Assembly: GCA_018992685.1 (NCBI GenBank)
Contig: JACVGT010000010.1
Span: forward strand, 1 to 64,000
Direction: 5' to 3'
Source: Theionarchaea archaeon
GTDB lineage: Archaea > Methanobacteriota_B > Thermococci > Methanofastidiosales > SZ-28-30
DNA: 64,000 bases
A program made the translations under genes and the position numbers. The stretch's first letter is position 1, and every line of letters begins with the position of its first letter. Under the pieces are notes generated by a model. That model was not told the DNA's origin. It ran no database searches and worked only from the letters and a program-made list of their open reading frames with translations. Shown one piece after another: positions 34,482 to 44,431 of this stretch.

Positions 34482-35852
34482 CTAACCTCCCTCTGCTCTT
34501 TTCTTTATGTAGGGGTAGTAGTAGTGAAACCCGAGATTCAATATCTGGTGTATTCCCACACAGGGGCTGGCCTGCAATGAACCATGTTTTGTCACCGCGA
34601 TGAACGTACAGCCTCCCCCGCACAGGAGATTGTAGGAGCAGGTGCTGCACTTTGGAAGTGTCAAGATGTTTCTCGTTTCCCATTGGTTGAGCAAGTCAAC
34701 ATAGAACTCCGATTCCGGAAAGAACTTTCCGATAACCTGACTCTTCTCCCCCGCGAATCCAGCGCATGCGTAGATGTCCCCGAATGTGTCGAAGCATAAC
34801 CGCTTCATTCCTGCCCCACAGAAGTTGAAAAGGGGAGAATACAGCCGGCCCTTTTTCACCAGGTTTTCTATGCTTTCCATCCATCTCCATCCCATCAGTG
34901 TGATGATTTTTGTCTCCGGACGCTCTGCATACATGTTCAGTACTGTCTTGAGCAACTGCGGAAGCGGAACAACATGTTCCTGTCCAATGCAACCAGAATC
35001 CCTCACAGCCGCAATGTACGGCGTGATCAACCCGGTGTCCTTCCAGCCTCTTTCTATGATAAAGGAGGCCATCTCAGGCAGTGTTGAGAGATTCTCTTTG
35101 TCCACATTGATGCGCAGTGCAATGTTCATTCCTATTTCCTTTAGAACCCTGTCTATGTTATCTGCAATTCGGTCAAAGCTTCCCGATCCATCCGCGAAAA
35201 TCCTCCTCCTGTTGTGTGTGTCTCTCGGTCCATCCAGGGTGACCTGAATATGTTTATCCACATATTTCCGGACTATGTCTATGTAATGACCAAGATCAAC
35301 CCCATTCGTAATTATTTTTGAGTGAAATCCCATATCCTGGCATTTCTTGAGGATGTATGTAACTGCTTCTTTCTGCTCTTTGCGATACATCAGTGGTTCT
35401 CCACCGAATAGGGTGAGCAAGGGCTGTTCTTTGGCTCCTCCTTCTGAATGGAATTTTTCCATGACCTCAAATGCCTTGTCAACAAGACGGGGTTTGATAA
35501 CATCTCCAATTCTCATGTCCTCTGTCTGAAAACAGTAGGTGCAGCGGAGATTGCATCCATATGTTGGATAGATAAAAAAAGACTCGGGCTCTGAAGCAAG
35601 GTTCTTGTTCCACTGCTCGAAAGCTTCTGTGATCAACTTTTCTTCATCTTCTTTTTTTAGATAAATGTATCTTCTCCTTGCCAGTTCATAGAGTATTTCT
35701 CTGTTATTCACCAACTCCCCCTGACTTAAGGTCTTGATGACGTCAATAACCTCTTTATCAACTATATCAACAGCTCCTGAAAGAGGATTCACCAAGATGA
35801 TGTCCTCTGTATCAGAAATTGGAAAAAAGAAAGTATAACGACTAACGTACAT
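34482..35852 (-). CDS. Radical SAM/SPASM peptide maturase 1
   Basis: Probable enzyme that modifies the repeat peptide encoded just upstream. Residues 1-80 form a small domain beginning MYVSRYTFFFP with VNPLSGAVDIVD. The radical SAM motif CNLRCTYCF is at Cys 100, 104 and 107, and GGEP follows. The C-terminal SPASM region holds about eight Cys (near 345, 353, 363, 402, 405, 411, 415 and 431) for two Fe-S clusters, including CSTCSYNLLCGGGC. There are 456 residues. ATG 35852 follows GGTGATC; GTG 35861 is an upstream alternative. It starts 29 bases after the precursor stop. Related enzymes form thioether links at Cys of peptides. Confidence 0.88.
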   Translation of the reverse strand: MYVSRYTFFFPISDTEDIILVNPLSGAVDIVDKEVIDVIKTLSQGELVNNREILYELARRRYIYLKKEDEEKLITEAFEQWNKNLASEPESFFIYPTYGCNLRCTYCFQTEDMRIGDVIKPRLVDKAFEVMEKFHSEGGAKEQPLLTLFGGEPLMYRKEQKEAVTYILKKCQDMGFHSKIITNGVDLGHYIDIVRKYVDKHIQVTLDGPRDTHNRRRIFADGSGSFDRIADNIDRVLKEIGMNIALRINVDKENLSTLPEMASFIIERGWKDTGLITPYIAAVRDSGCIGQEHVVPLPQLLKTVLNMYAERPETKIITLMGWRWMESIENLVKKGRLYSPLFNFCGAGMKRLCFDTFGDIYACAGFAGEKSQVIGKFFPESEFYVDLLNQWETRNILTLPKCSTCSYNLLCGGGCTFIAVTKHGSLQASPCVGIHQILNLGFHYYYPYIKKRAEGG

Positions 35853-35881
35853 GGCGATCACCAGATCAAGTAGTGTGCGCG

Positions 35882-36109
35882 TTATGGCACAGCAACTTCA
35901 AGAGCACAGAATGTTGGCTGGACTTCAAGAGCACAGAATGTTGGCTGGACTTCAAGAGCACAGAATGTTGGCTGGACTTCAAGAGCACAGAATGTTGGCT
36001 GGACTTCAAGAGCACAGAATGTTGGCTGGACTTCAAGAGCACAATACAGTGTTCCGCTTTCGTCCTTCAGGTTAAGGTTCTCGTCACTAACCACAGATTT
36101 CATGAACAT
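35882..36109 (-). CDS. Candidate RiPP precursor with six Cys in nonapeptide repeats
   Basis: A 75-residue peptide: leader MFMKSVVSDENLNLKDESG plus TLY, then CALEVQPTF five times and a final CALEVAVP. Cys sits at 23, 32, 41, 50, 59 and 68, each preceded by an aromatic residue. The first codon follows TAGGAGGTGAACAC, the best ribosome site in the neighbourhood, and a TATA-like CTAAATAC lies about 42 bases upstream. Two SPASM maturases and an exporter follow in the same operon. The spacing Cys-x-x-Glu in each unit suggests links from Cys to the Glu or a neighbour, but the chemistry is unknown. It resembles no precursor I know. Confidence 0.82.
   Translation of the reverse strand: MFMKSVVSDENLNLKDESGTLYCALEVQPTFCALEVQPTFCALEVQPTFCALEVQPTFCALEVQPTFCALEVAVP
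35895..36043 (-). repeat. Five identical 27-base repeats plus a partial sixth
   Basis: The unit (plus-strand start ACTTCAAGAGCACAGAATGT, then GGCTGG preceded by T) occurs without any base difference at 35895, 35922, 35949, 35976 and 36003. A 14-base sixth copy lies at 36030-36043. It encodes the nonapeptide repeats of the precursor. All three frames of both strands stay open across it, so open frames on the plus strand are by-products. Perfect identity implies recent expansion or homogenisation, and copy number may vary between strains. Confidence 0.95.
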
Positions 36110-36163
36110 GTGTTCACCTCCTAAAGGTTTTACTTTCCATCCCGCACGAGTATTTAGATCTAA
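36110..36163 (-). promoter_or_regulatory. Promoter and ribosome site of the RiPP operon
   Basis: On the minus strand TCTAAATAC (about 36149-36157) is a TATA-like box, overlapped by a perfect palindrome TTAGATCTAA (36154-36163), a candidate operator. Transcription would begin near 36127, giving a leader of about 18 bases that contains AGGAGGTG. This is short but allows strong translation. Confidence 0.45.
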
Positions 36164-36251
36164 TGGTTATTAGACTCTTTTTCTTTGCGAGATATTCTCA
36201 TTCGTAGGCTACTCAGATGATGTTTGAGAAAAAGCCTGAAAAAATCCTGAA

Positions 36252-37691
36252 TCAGGGTAGTCCTAAACGTTTCCTTATGATCACAGCAAACATACGAAGT
36301 CCTGTTTTCACATTCTGTGTTCTCCCTGCAGAATGTTTTGACTCCCCTCCACATCTCTTTCCGTACGTGACTGCTACCTCAACCACTGTCATGTCCGCCT
36401 TCAGCGCTTCAATCATCATTTCCACTGAGAAAGCTGCTCCTTCGTCTCGAAGGGTGTCCCGTATTCTGGCGTAGGTCCATTTCCACAGTCCCCGGTATGT
36501 GCACCCCACATCGGTGAATGAAGCACCTTTCTTCCACCACAATGTTTCCACCAGTTTTGCCAGAGCCCTATTCCCCCATCTCAGGAACCAATCCATGTTG
36601 GCCCCCGGTTCCACCAACTCCCTGAAGGTCCGGGTCCCAACAACCATGTCAGCATCTTTCAGGTGATCCACAATCATGAGGAGGTCCTTTGATCTGAAAG
36701 AGGCGTCCGCTTCTGTTATCACCAGGATGTCTCCCTTTGCGGCCTCCATGCCGCATTTCAGTGCATTCCCGTATCCCTGCTGTGGTTCCAACACTACCCG
36801 GGCTCCCTTCTTCTCTGCGATTGCTGCTGTCTCATCAATAGAATTGTTGTTTATCACAATAATTTCGTTCACAGGTTGGCTGGAGAAATCATCTATCACG
36901 TTTCCAATGCATTCTTCTTCATTGTATGCAGGTATAACAACAGAAGTATCAAAAGAATCGAAGTGGGACTGTCGCCACTGATACGTGGCCCGATTCAAGT
37001 CTCTTACTGTATTGATATTGGTGTAGAATCCTCTTAGAAAGAAAGCATAGACCTTTGACTCTTGCCTGGCAAGAATGTCAATAATATCAGTAATCTCAAT
37101 CTCATTCCGCAAGGAGGAAGGAGAAGCCTTTCTGATGTAATCGAATACCACTGGAGAAAATGCGTAGGTTCCCACACCCAGAAGATCGGTCCTCGGTGAC
37201 ACTGGCTTTTCTGTCAGAGACAGGATTCTATCACCTTCAAGGCACACGGCATAATTCTGGCTGATAGCTTTCATATCCATTGTCTTTTGAACGGCACAAA
37301 TAGCATTGAAATCACGGGAGAACAAAGAAAGCATCTCATTGTGGTTGGTGTTGATGTACATTTCATCCCCTAGAATAACGAAGAAAGGTGAATCAATATA
37401 CTCTTCACCAAGTCCAATGGCGTGGCCTATCCCTCTGGGATATTCCTGGGTAATGTAGTTGATTTCCAATCCCAGTGAGGACCCGTCTTCAAAATAAGAC
37501 CTTACCTGGTCTCCATGCTTTCCAGTCACAATGTGTATTGTTTTACAGTCTAGGTTGGTCTTGAGCAATTCCAGGTTATACTGGAGAAGGGGTTTCCCGT
37601 GAATGGTAAGCATTGCTTTTGGCTTCCTTTCTGTCATGGGGTACATTCGTAGTCCCCGCCCGGCAGCAGGAATGAGTGCTACGTTGCTCAT
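36252..37691 (-). CDS. Fusion of a sugar nucleotidyltransferase and a GT2 glycosyltransferase
   Basis: Residues 1-235 form an RmlA-like nucleotidyltransferase with the signature PAAGRGLRMYPMTERKPKAML and VILGDEMYI. Residues about 245-479 form a family 2 glycosyltransferase similar to dolichyl-phosphate mannose synthase, with VVIPAYNEEECIGNVIDD, VVGTRTFRE and TDVGCTYRG. One protein could thus make an activated sugar and move it to a lipid carrier or product. There are 479 residues. A TATA CTTTATATAAAA at about 37722-37735 and GAGAGG before ATG 37691 support the start. It is divergent from the membrane protein gene at 37832 and ends 140 bases before the RiPP operon promoter. Confidence 0.85.
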   Translation of the reverse strand: MSNVALIPAAGRGLRMYPMTERKPKAMLTIHGKPLLQYNLELLKTNLDCKTIHIVTGKHGDQVRSYFEDGSSLGLEINYITQEYPRGIGHAIGLGEEYIDSPFFVILGDEMYINTNHNEMLSLFSRDFNAICAVQKTMDMKAISQNYAVCLEGDRILSLTEKPVSPRTDLLGVGTYAFSPVVFDYIRKASPSSLRNEIEITDIIDILARQESKVYAFFLRGFYTNINTVRDLNRATYQWRQSHFDSFDTSVVIPAYNEEECIGNVIDDFSSQPVNEIIVINNNSIDETAAIAEKKGARVVLEPQQGYGNALKCGMEAAKGDILVITEADASFRSKDLLMIVDHLKDADMVVGTRTFRELVEPGANMDWFLRWGNRALAKLVETLWWKKGASFTDVGCTYRGLWKWTYARIRDTLRDEGAAFSVEMMIEALKADMTVVEVAVTYGKRCGGESKHSAGRTQNVKTGLRMFAVIIRKRLGLP

Positions 37692-37831
37692 GGGTCATGC
37701 CTCTCTTTCTGTACTTGTACCAGTATTTTTATATAAAGGTTAAGCTGTCTCCATTTTGGACTGGAGGTATCACCCATGATTGGAGGATGTGCCGTTTTCA
37801 ACCTTTATAAGCAGGCACGCCAAGAATACGT

Positions 37832-40381
37832 ATGAAGCTGAAGCACCCCACAGTGATCGCTTTTCTTATCCTGGCCCTGCTCACAGGGCTGGAAACACCC
37901 TTGAGACCTGTCTTCTCCCTGGGGTTATTCAGCTTCTTCCCTGGGCTACTCATCATATCTCTGGTTAAAAAAGAGGTTGATGTACCGGAACTTGCAGGAC
38001 TCCCACTCTTGGTGGGAATTTCCTTCTGGATTGTCTTTTATTATTTAACGTCAGGGCTTCACATCTTCACCTGGTACATTCTGGGAGGCATATCCTTTGT
38101 ATGTGCCGTTCTTGCAGAGAGGCAACCCCTGGTGGTGTCACGTGAGCACTACTGGGGGGTGTTCATCCTAGTTCTCTGCTGTCTCTTTGTTGGTTCGTAC
38201 CTGTACCCCTGGAACCAGTTTTTCCAATGGATGCCTCCCGGAGATGACATGAAGTTTCATATCCCTTTCATTGAGCATCTGGTTTCTCAACATGCGTTGC
38301 CTCAGGACTACGGTCTTTTGTACCCAGAGCTATCCACACTCACCTACTCTCTGGGATACCATATCACTGCAGGGCTGGCAGTCATCGTCGATTATTCGGT
38401 ACGTTCTCTCATGATTGCCACCTTTTTTATTGCTTCTCTTGCCTGTTTTTCCTTCTACTATTTGGGAAAGGCTTTATTTGACTGGAAGACCGGGATTTAT
38501 GCTGCTTTTTCCTTTGCCTTCTTATCCTTATTTTTCCAGCGGTTGTCTTCCACGGGGACCTATCCTAATCTACTTGCTGTCGCACTGCACGTTGTAGGAC
38601 TTTCATTGCTTTGTGAGTTGATGCTCCAGAAACCCAGTATCTCCTGCCGGTTCAGGAGAGGAGATAGTATATTCGGAATCTTCTGTGTAACGTTGGTATG
38701 TGCAGGTGCCGCAGAAACTCACCCTTATATTTTCATCATGGAGGGCATGGTCCTGGGAGGGGCATTGCTCTACTGGGTGTGGCAGAAGAATTTCGGAGCA
38801 GCTCGCCTCATTATCGCTGTTGGTGCTGGAATTCTTTTCCTGTGCATCCCCTTCTTCTTGAGGTTCAACCTAGAGCCACTCTCTGAGCTGGAATTCCTAA
38901 CGTTTGCTGCCTGGTACAGAATTGACTCTTTTGTGTCAGTACAGAACGTGATAAAATTCATCGGCATTATCAGTCCGCTCCTGCTTTTTTTGGGGGTGTC
39001 AGGGTGTATGGTGACTGAGAGAAAATGGATTCTGAGTGTATGGGGTGGGAGCATGATGGTTTTTCCCCTGTTATCGGTTTTCCAGGTACGGTACCCAGGC
39101 TGGTACACCATTTCTCCCAACAGGTTCTTTTTCTTCTTGTTCATGCCGCTCTCCATCATGTCAGGGAGACTTCTTTCCTACATGGAAGAACACATTGGTT
39201 CCAGGAAGGTTATAGGGTTCCTGGTCATTCTGATCCTTGTGTCAGCAGGGATGCACCACGCAAACCTCTTCCATTCGTTCTCGCAGGACCCACTCACGCA
39301 GGTTCAGATGAATGGTGACGACCAATTTGTCATAGATTGGATTTCCACGTATACACCCCAGAATACGGTCATTCTAAACACGGGCCCGGTGGCAGACTGT
39401 TCCTCATGGGTTCCTGTGTTGGCCGAAAGGAGGGTGGTCTTTCCCTTCTTTTCAGGATACAGGGGCGACAACTGCATAGAAAGACTGAAGGCTTACAACA
39501 GCCTGGCTGATCTAATGGTTCTCACGCATACACCTGATTCTGATCTGGCGCTCATGGCTTTGAAGAAGTACGGCATCCAATACATATACGTTCCTGCCTG
39601 GAGGGAAGTAAGATGGCTTGATCTCCACCCGGAGCTCTTACTGGATTCTCCATTGTATCAGTCAGTGGTCAAGAAAGGAGATGCATACGTGTTTGAAGTG
39701 AATTTCAATAGTCGTCACAAAACAGTGTACTATACAGTCACAGAAATAGAACAGATTCATTCGTCTGAGAACATGATCTCTCTCTTTTTCAACCCTATAA
39801 CTTCTTTCGGAGTCCATGGAGGACTGTACTTGCAGGTAGACTATGCAGATACAACGCACCAGCAGATTGACATCTACGTGAATGATACGTATGTGGAAAC
39901 TGTGTACACGTACCTGACAGATGAGGAAAGATCATTATTACTCCCTCTTTCTCACCTGGAAGAAGCAACCATTCTTTTCAAAGGAGACAGTGACTTCGTC
40001 CTGAAAAAAGTGTCCCTCCTGGTAGGAGTAGAGAACTGTCTGCAATTGTCTGAGAACGTAGGGACCCAGGGTGCATGGGTGAGAACAGACCTCGGTGTCA
40101 TTGCTCCATCATCTGAGAGGGGACTGCAACTTCTGGTGGTTAACGTGTCAGGAGGAGTAGTTGTGATGGAATACAAAGATGAAGGCATGGGGGATATTGA
40201 AATTTATGAAATTGATGCCTGGGGGAACCGTCGTCTTCTTCAGACCATCTCTAGAGAGAATACAGGAAAGAATGTGACAGTGCAGCTTCCTCTCCAGGAC
40301 GAATACACGGTTCTCGTTTTGACTGTAGAGGTCTGCGGTGATGACTTTCTCATACGTGAGATCGGGTATACTCCATCATGA
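37832..40381 (+). CDS. Large membrane protein, GT-C glycosyltransferase-like
   Basis: An 849-residue protein. The first 490 residues have about twelve to fourteen hydrophobic helices with a large extracellular loop that begins near QWMPPGDDMKFHIPF; the Asp pair GDD there resembles the first-loop acidic motif of GT-C enzymes. The remaining 350 residues are soluble and largely beta-rich, presumably outside the cell. I infer transfer of a sugar from a lipid carrier, fitting the nucleotidyltransferase/GT2 fusion next door, but family membership is not certain. ATG 37832 is 25 bases after CTTTATAAG, so leaderless. Confidence 0.6.
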   Translation: MKLKHPTVIAFLILALLTGLETPLRPVFSLGLFSFFPGLLIISLVKKEVDVPELAGLPLLVGISFWIVFYYLTSGLHIFTWYILGGISFVCAVLAERQPLVVSREHYWGVFILVLCCLFVGSYLYPWNQFFQWMPPGDDMKFHIPFIEHLVSQHALPQDYGLLYPELSTLTYSLGYHITAGLAVIVDYSVRSLMIATFFIASLACFSFYYLGKALFDWKTGIYAAFSFAFLSLFFQRLSSTGTYPNLLAVALHVVGLSLLCELMLQKPSISCRFRRGDSIFGIFCVTLVCAGAAETHPYIFIMEGMVLGGALLYWVWQKNFGAARLIIAVGAGILFLCIPFFLRFNLEPLSELEFLTFAAWYRIDSFVSVQNVIKFIGIISPLLLFLGVSGCMVTERKWILSVWGGSMMVFPLLSVFQVRYPGWYTISPNRFFFFLFMPLSIMSGRLLSYMEEHIGSRKVIGFLVILILVSAGMHHANLFHSFSQDPLTQVQMNGDDQFVIDWISTYTPQNTVILNTGPVADCSSWVPVLAERRVVFPFFSGYRGDNCIERLKAYNSLADLMVLTHTPDSDLALMALKKYGIQYIYVPAWREVRWLDLHPELLLDSPLYQSVVKKGDAYVFEVNFNSRHKTVYYTVTEIEQIHSSENMISLFFNPITSFGVHGGLYLQVDYADTTHQQIDIYVNDTYVETVYTYLTDEERSLLLPLSHLEEATILFKGDSDFVLKKVSLLVGVENCLQLSENVGTQGAWVRTDLGVIAPSSERGLQLLVVNVSGGVVVMEYKDEGMGDIEIYEIDAWGNRRLLQTISRENTGKNVTVQLPLQDEYTVLVLTVEVCGDDFLIREIGYTPS

Positions 40382-40432
40382 TAAATGAACAAGAAAAGGA
40401 AATTTTAAATGTGATCACAATAAATGTCGTAC

Positions 40433-41113
40433 ATGATTTTGTTTGATGAATCGCACAGTGAATTCTGTACAATTTCAGAGGTGAAGAAAAAACGGTCTTA
40501 TGCAGTATGGGAAAGAAGTATCAAAAAAGAGGTGACTCCACTCACATCTCGAAAAGAGTTTATGGTTCGCCTTTCTCAGGCTACCGTCATGGTGATAGCT
40601 GAACCGCATTCTTATTTCGCCCTGGATGAAACTCGAGCTCTGATTGATTTTGTGTTTCAAGGGGGATCACTGGTCCTTGTCGGGAATCACCACAATACGC
40701 CGCGATATTATTCATACGGGTGCAATGAGATTCTAAACGTGATTTCCAGTCCATTTGGAATGCGATTCAATGATGATGGAGTGGTTTTCAATGGGGAGAA
40801 TGTGATCCTGAAGTTTAGTGAACACCCCGTATGCAGAGGGGTACGACTGCTTCATTACTGGAGGGGCTGCTCAATCACGTTACTAAGGCAGAGAAGGCGA
40901 TATGCGGCTGAAGGGGTGGCTTCTGGTTCCCGGCATGACGTGTCTGAAGTGTACAGGAAAGAACCCGTAGTGGCTGCCCTGCATGAGAAGAAAGGGAAGG
41001 TATTCTGTCTGGGAGATTCCAGTGTCTGGTCAGATCCGGGCGAAGAGGTTGAAGACGATAATTTTCTCTTTGCCGAAAATGTGATAAAATGGGCTCTAAC
41101 GGACAAAGGGTAG
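40433..41113 (+). CDS. DUF4350-like / GATase-like soluble protein
   Basis: A 226-residue protein beginning MILFDESHSEFCTISE, similar to the start of DUF4350/IFT52-type domains, with VMVIAEPHSYFALDE, LIDFVFQGGSLVLVGNHHN and KGKVFCLGDSSVWSD typical of that Rossmann-like fold. Function unknown; in other species such domains sit by membrane or gliding systems. ATG 40433 is about 26 bases after TTTTAAAT (40403-40410), better than ATG 40424. It follows the large membrane protein on the same strand with its own TATA. Confidence 0.55.
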   Translation: MILFDESHSEFCTISEVKKKRSYAVWERSIKKEVTPLTSRKEFMVRLSQATVMVIAEPHSYFALDETRALIDFVFQGGSLVLVGNHHNTPRYYSYGCNEILNVISSPFGMRFNDDGVVFNGENVILKFSEHPVCRGVRLLHYWRGCSITLLRQRRRYAAEGVASGSRHDVSEVYRKEPVVAALHEKKGKVFCLGDSSVWSDPGEEVEDDNFLFAENVIKWALTDKG

Positions 41114-41233
41114 TTCAAGACCAGAAGTGCTGGCTGAATGAGAGATAAAACCTTACAAGTCACTACTCACATATGGAAATCGAGCCAGAAGACTATCAAA
41201 GAACCAATATGCGTCTTCATGTACGCGGATTGT

Positions 41234-42334
41234 TCACAGGTCAGCTTCAAAAACAGATTCCCCTTTGACAAAAGTCCTCACCACTTTTCCCCTCACCCGC
41301 CATCCATCAAATGGCGAGTGTTTTGCCTTTGATTTGAATTCAGAAGCGTCAATGACCCATTCCTTTCCCGGGTCGATCATGGTGAAATCAGCATCTGCTC
41401 CCACAAAGAACCCCTTTCTATAGCCAAGGAGCGAGTTCACGAGCTTACAAGGAATGTCGCACAATCGTAAGGCAATGTCCTCCAGAGTCAGTAACTCCTT
41501 GTGGCGGGCATGCAGCAACAGCGGCAGCATGGTCTCAATCCCTGCAATCCCGGAAGCGCCCTGCATCTTTTCTTCAAGAGTATGAGGGGCATGGTCTGAC
41601 CCAATAACATCAATACTTCCTAGATTACTCCAGAGAGCTTTTCTATCTTCCTCACGTCCCAGGGGAGGCTTCACTGTACTGAGTACATCGTCACTCCTGG
41701 TCAGGAACAGATGGTGAGGGGTTACCTCCCGGATGACCTGCTGTCCTCTCAAAAACTCGATTTCCGGCTTTGATGCTACATGGCACACATACAGAATTCC
41801 CTTATTCAATCTGCACCATTCCTTTGTGGTTTCCAGGTCGGAATGAACTGCAATCGGCTTTCCTAGAGATAGAAGTTCCCTTGAGTCTCCTCTAAAAAGA
41901 ATATGCCCTGTGGTCTCAGACAGGTACACCTTCACAAACAGTGGGGTTACTTGTGAGATCTCCTCCATTGTGTCCACAACCCCAAAATTCAATGCAAAGT
42001 CACAGACACTTTCGCGTTCAAATAGAGATTTTCTCATCTCAAATGCTTCTTTGGTGATAACGGGAGGATCAGTATTTGGCATGTCCACTACTGTTGTGAC
42101 CCCACCCGCTACTGCAGCCTCCGTGCACGTTTTCACTGTCTCCTTGTACCTTTGATTGAAATCTCTGGCATGAACGTGAAGGTCGACTATTGAAGGGAAC
42201 GTGTATGACCCTGAGAAATCAGTACCTTCGCCCGGGATATCCTTTCCTATGTGAGTGATCAACCCATGATCAACCTGAATATCACAATCGACAGTACCCT
42301 TGGACGTGACGACTCTCAGATTCTTGAACAACAT
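41234..42334 (-). CDS. pyrC: Dihydroorotase
   Basis: Closes carbamoyl-aspartate to dihydroorotate, the third step of pyrimidine synthesis. It is an amidohydrolase with the zinc motif DLHVHARDF near residue 49, NTDPP, HVASKPE, TPHHLFLT and GSDHAPHT near 245. There are 366 residues, somewhat short compared with the typical 400-430. A TATA-like TTTTTAAGG lies at about 42363-42371. It is divergent from pyrB/pyrI, suggesting shared control of the pathway through the 261-base spacer. Confidence 0.93.
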   Translation of the reverse strand: MLFKNLRVVTSKGTVDCDIQVDHGLITHIGKDIPGEGTDFSGSYTFPSIVDLHVHARDFNQRYKETVKTCTEAAVAGGVTTVVDMPNTDPPVITKEAFEMRKSLFERESVCDFALNFGVVDTMEEISQVTPLFVKVYLSETTGHILFRGDSRELLSLGKPIAVHSDLETTKEWCRLNKGILYVCHVASKPEIEFLRGQQVIREVTPHHLFLTRSDDVLSTVKPPLGREEDRKALWSNLGSIDVIGSDHAPHTLEEKMQGASGIAGIETMLPLLLHARHKELLTLEDIALRLCDIPCKLVNSLLGYRKGFFVGADADFTMIDPGKEWVIDASEFKSKAKHSPFDGWRVRGKVVRTFVKGESVFEADL

Positions 42335-42457
42335 GGCAGGTCGAGTCCGCTTGGTGCTCCTGCCTTAAAAACCATTTCACTGGATACCTAGAAAGTATAG
42401 GTGGATGTCTCAAGGTCAATTCGTGGGACATCTTGTCTAAATGCATCAATTCCTTGA

Positions 42458-43959
<1,502 letters not shown>

Positions 43960-44128
43960 TAATAAGGCCCTGGACAGTGTGTAAAGTCAGGATGTCATTG
44001 TTGCACTCTAAACATTCTATTGTTTTTCCTTTTCTGTAGTCCTGGGCCTTGAATCCTTCTTGGAATTCTCAGGAGTCGATACCCTGTCACACAATGAAGG
44101 ACACATCCAACCTTACAAGACAAAAAGG

Positions 44129-44201
44129 TGCCGCGGGCCGGGCTTGAACCAGCGACTTCCAGATCTTCAGTCTGGCGCTCTCCCAACTGAGCTACCGCGG
44201 C
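44129..44201 (-). tRNA. tRNA-Phe (GAA anticodon)
   Basis: The minus strand folds as a cloverleaf with acceptor stem GCCGCGG/CCGCGGC, D arm TAGCTCAGTTGGGAGAGC, anticodon loop CTGAAGA (anticodon GAA) and T loop TTCAAGC, 73 bases. The DNA after discriminator A reads CC then TTTTT, so no full CCA is encoded and the T-run is a probable terminator. A TATA-like CTTTTTAAAG lies upstream at about 44224-44233. Confidence 0.95.
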
Positions 44202-44431
44202 TAGTCTAGTATTCCTCGGTTCATCTTTAAAAAGGTTGTGGTCCCTTTTCCTTGAGAGTGGGAACGATGCAAGGCAGATTCACATCCGATTTCAGAATCC
44301 AGACAAAAGATATCGGTCGATTCAGGAGACCCGAATCATTCTCGATGACCAGTTTCTCAGTCGTATTACAACAGAACCAAGAGAATCCTCGCAATTTTCA
44401 GGTGCCGTGGACCATGATATAGACCAGTTCA

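Noticed and set aside
35895-36043. Possible CRISPR array
   Set aside because: The 27-base units are directly adjacent with no spacers, lie inside a coding frame and have no Cas genes nearby.
35851-36124. Plus-strand open frames over the 27-base repeats (LQEHRMLAG and FKSTECWLD units)
   Set aside because: They have no ribosome site or suitably placed TATA box. The minus-strand frame has a strong AGGAGGTG site, a promoter and the maturase operon, so the plus frames are by-products of a repeat length divisible by three.
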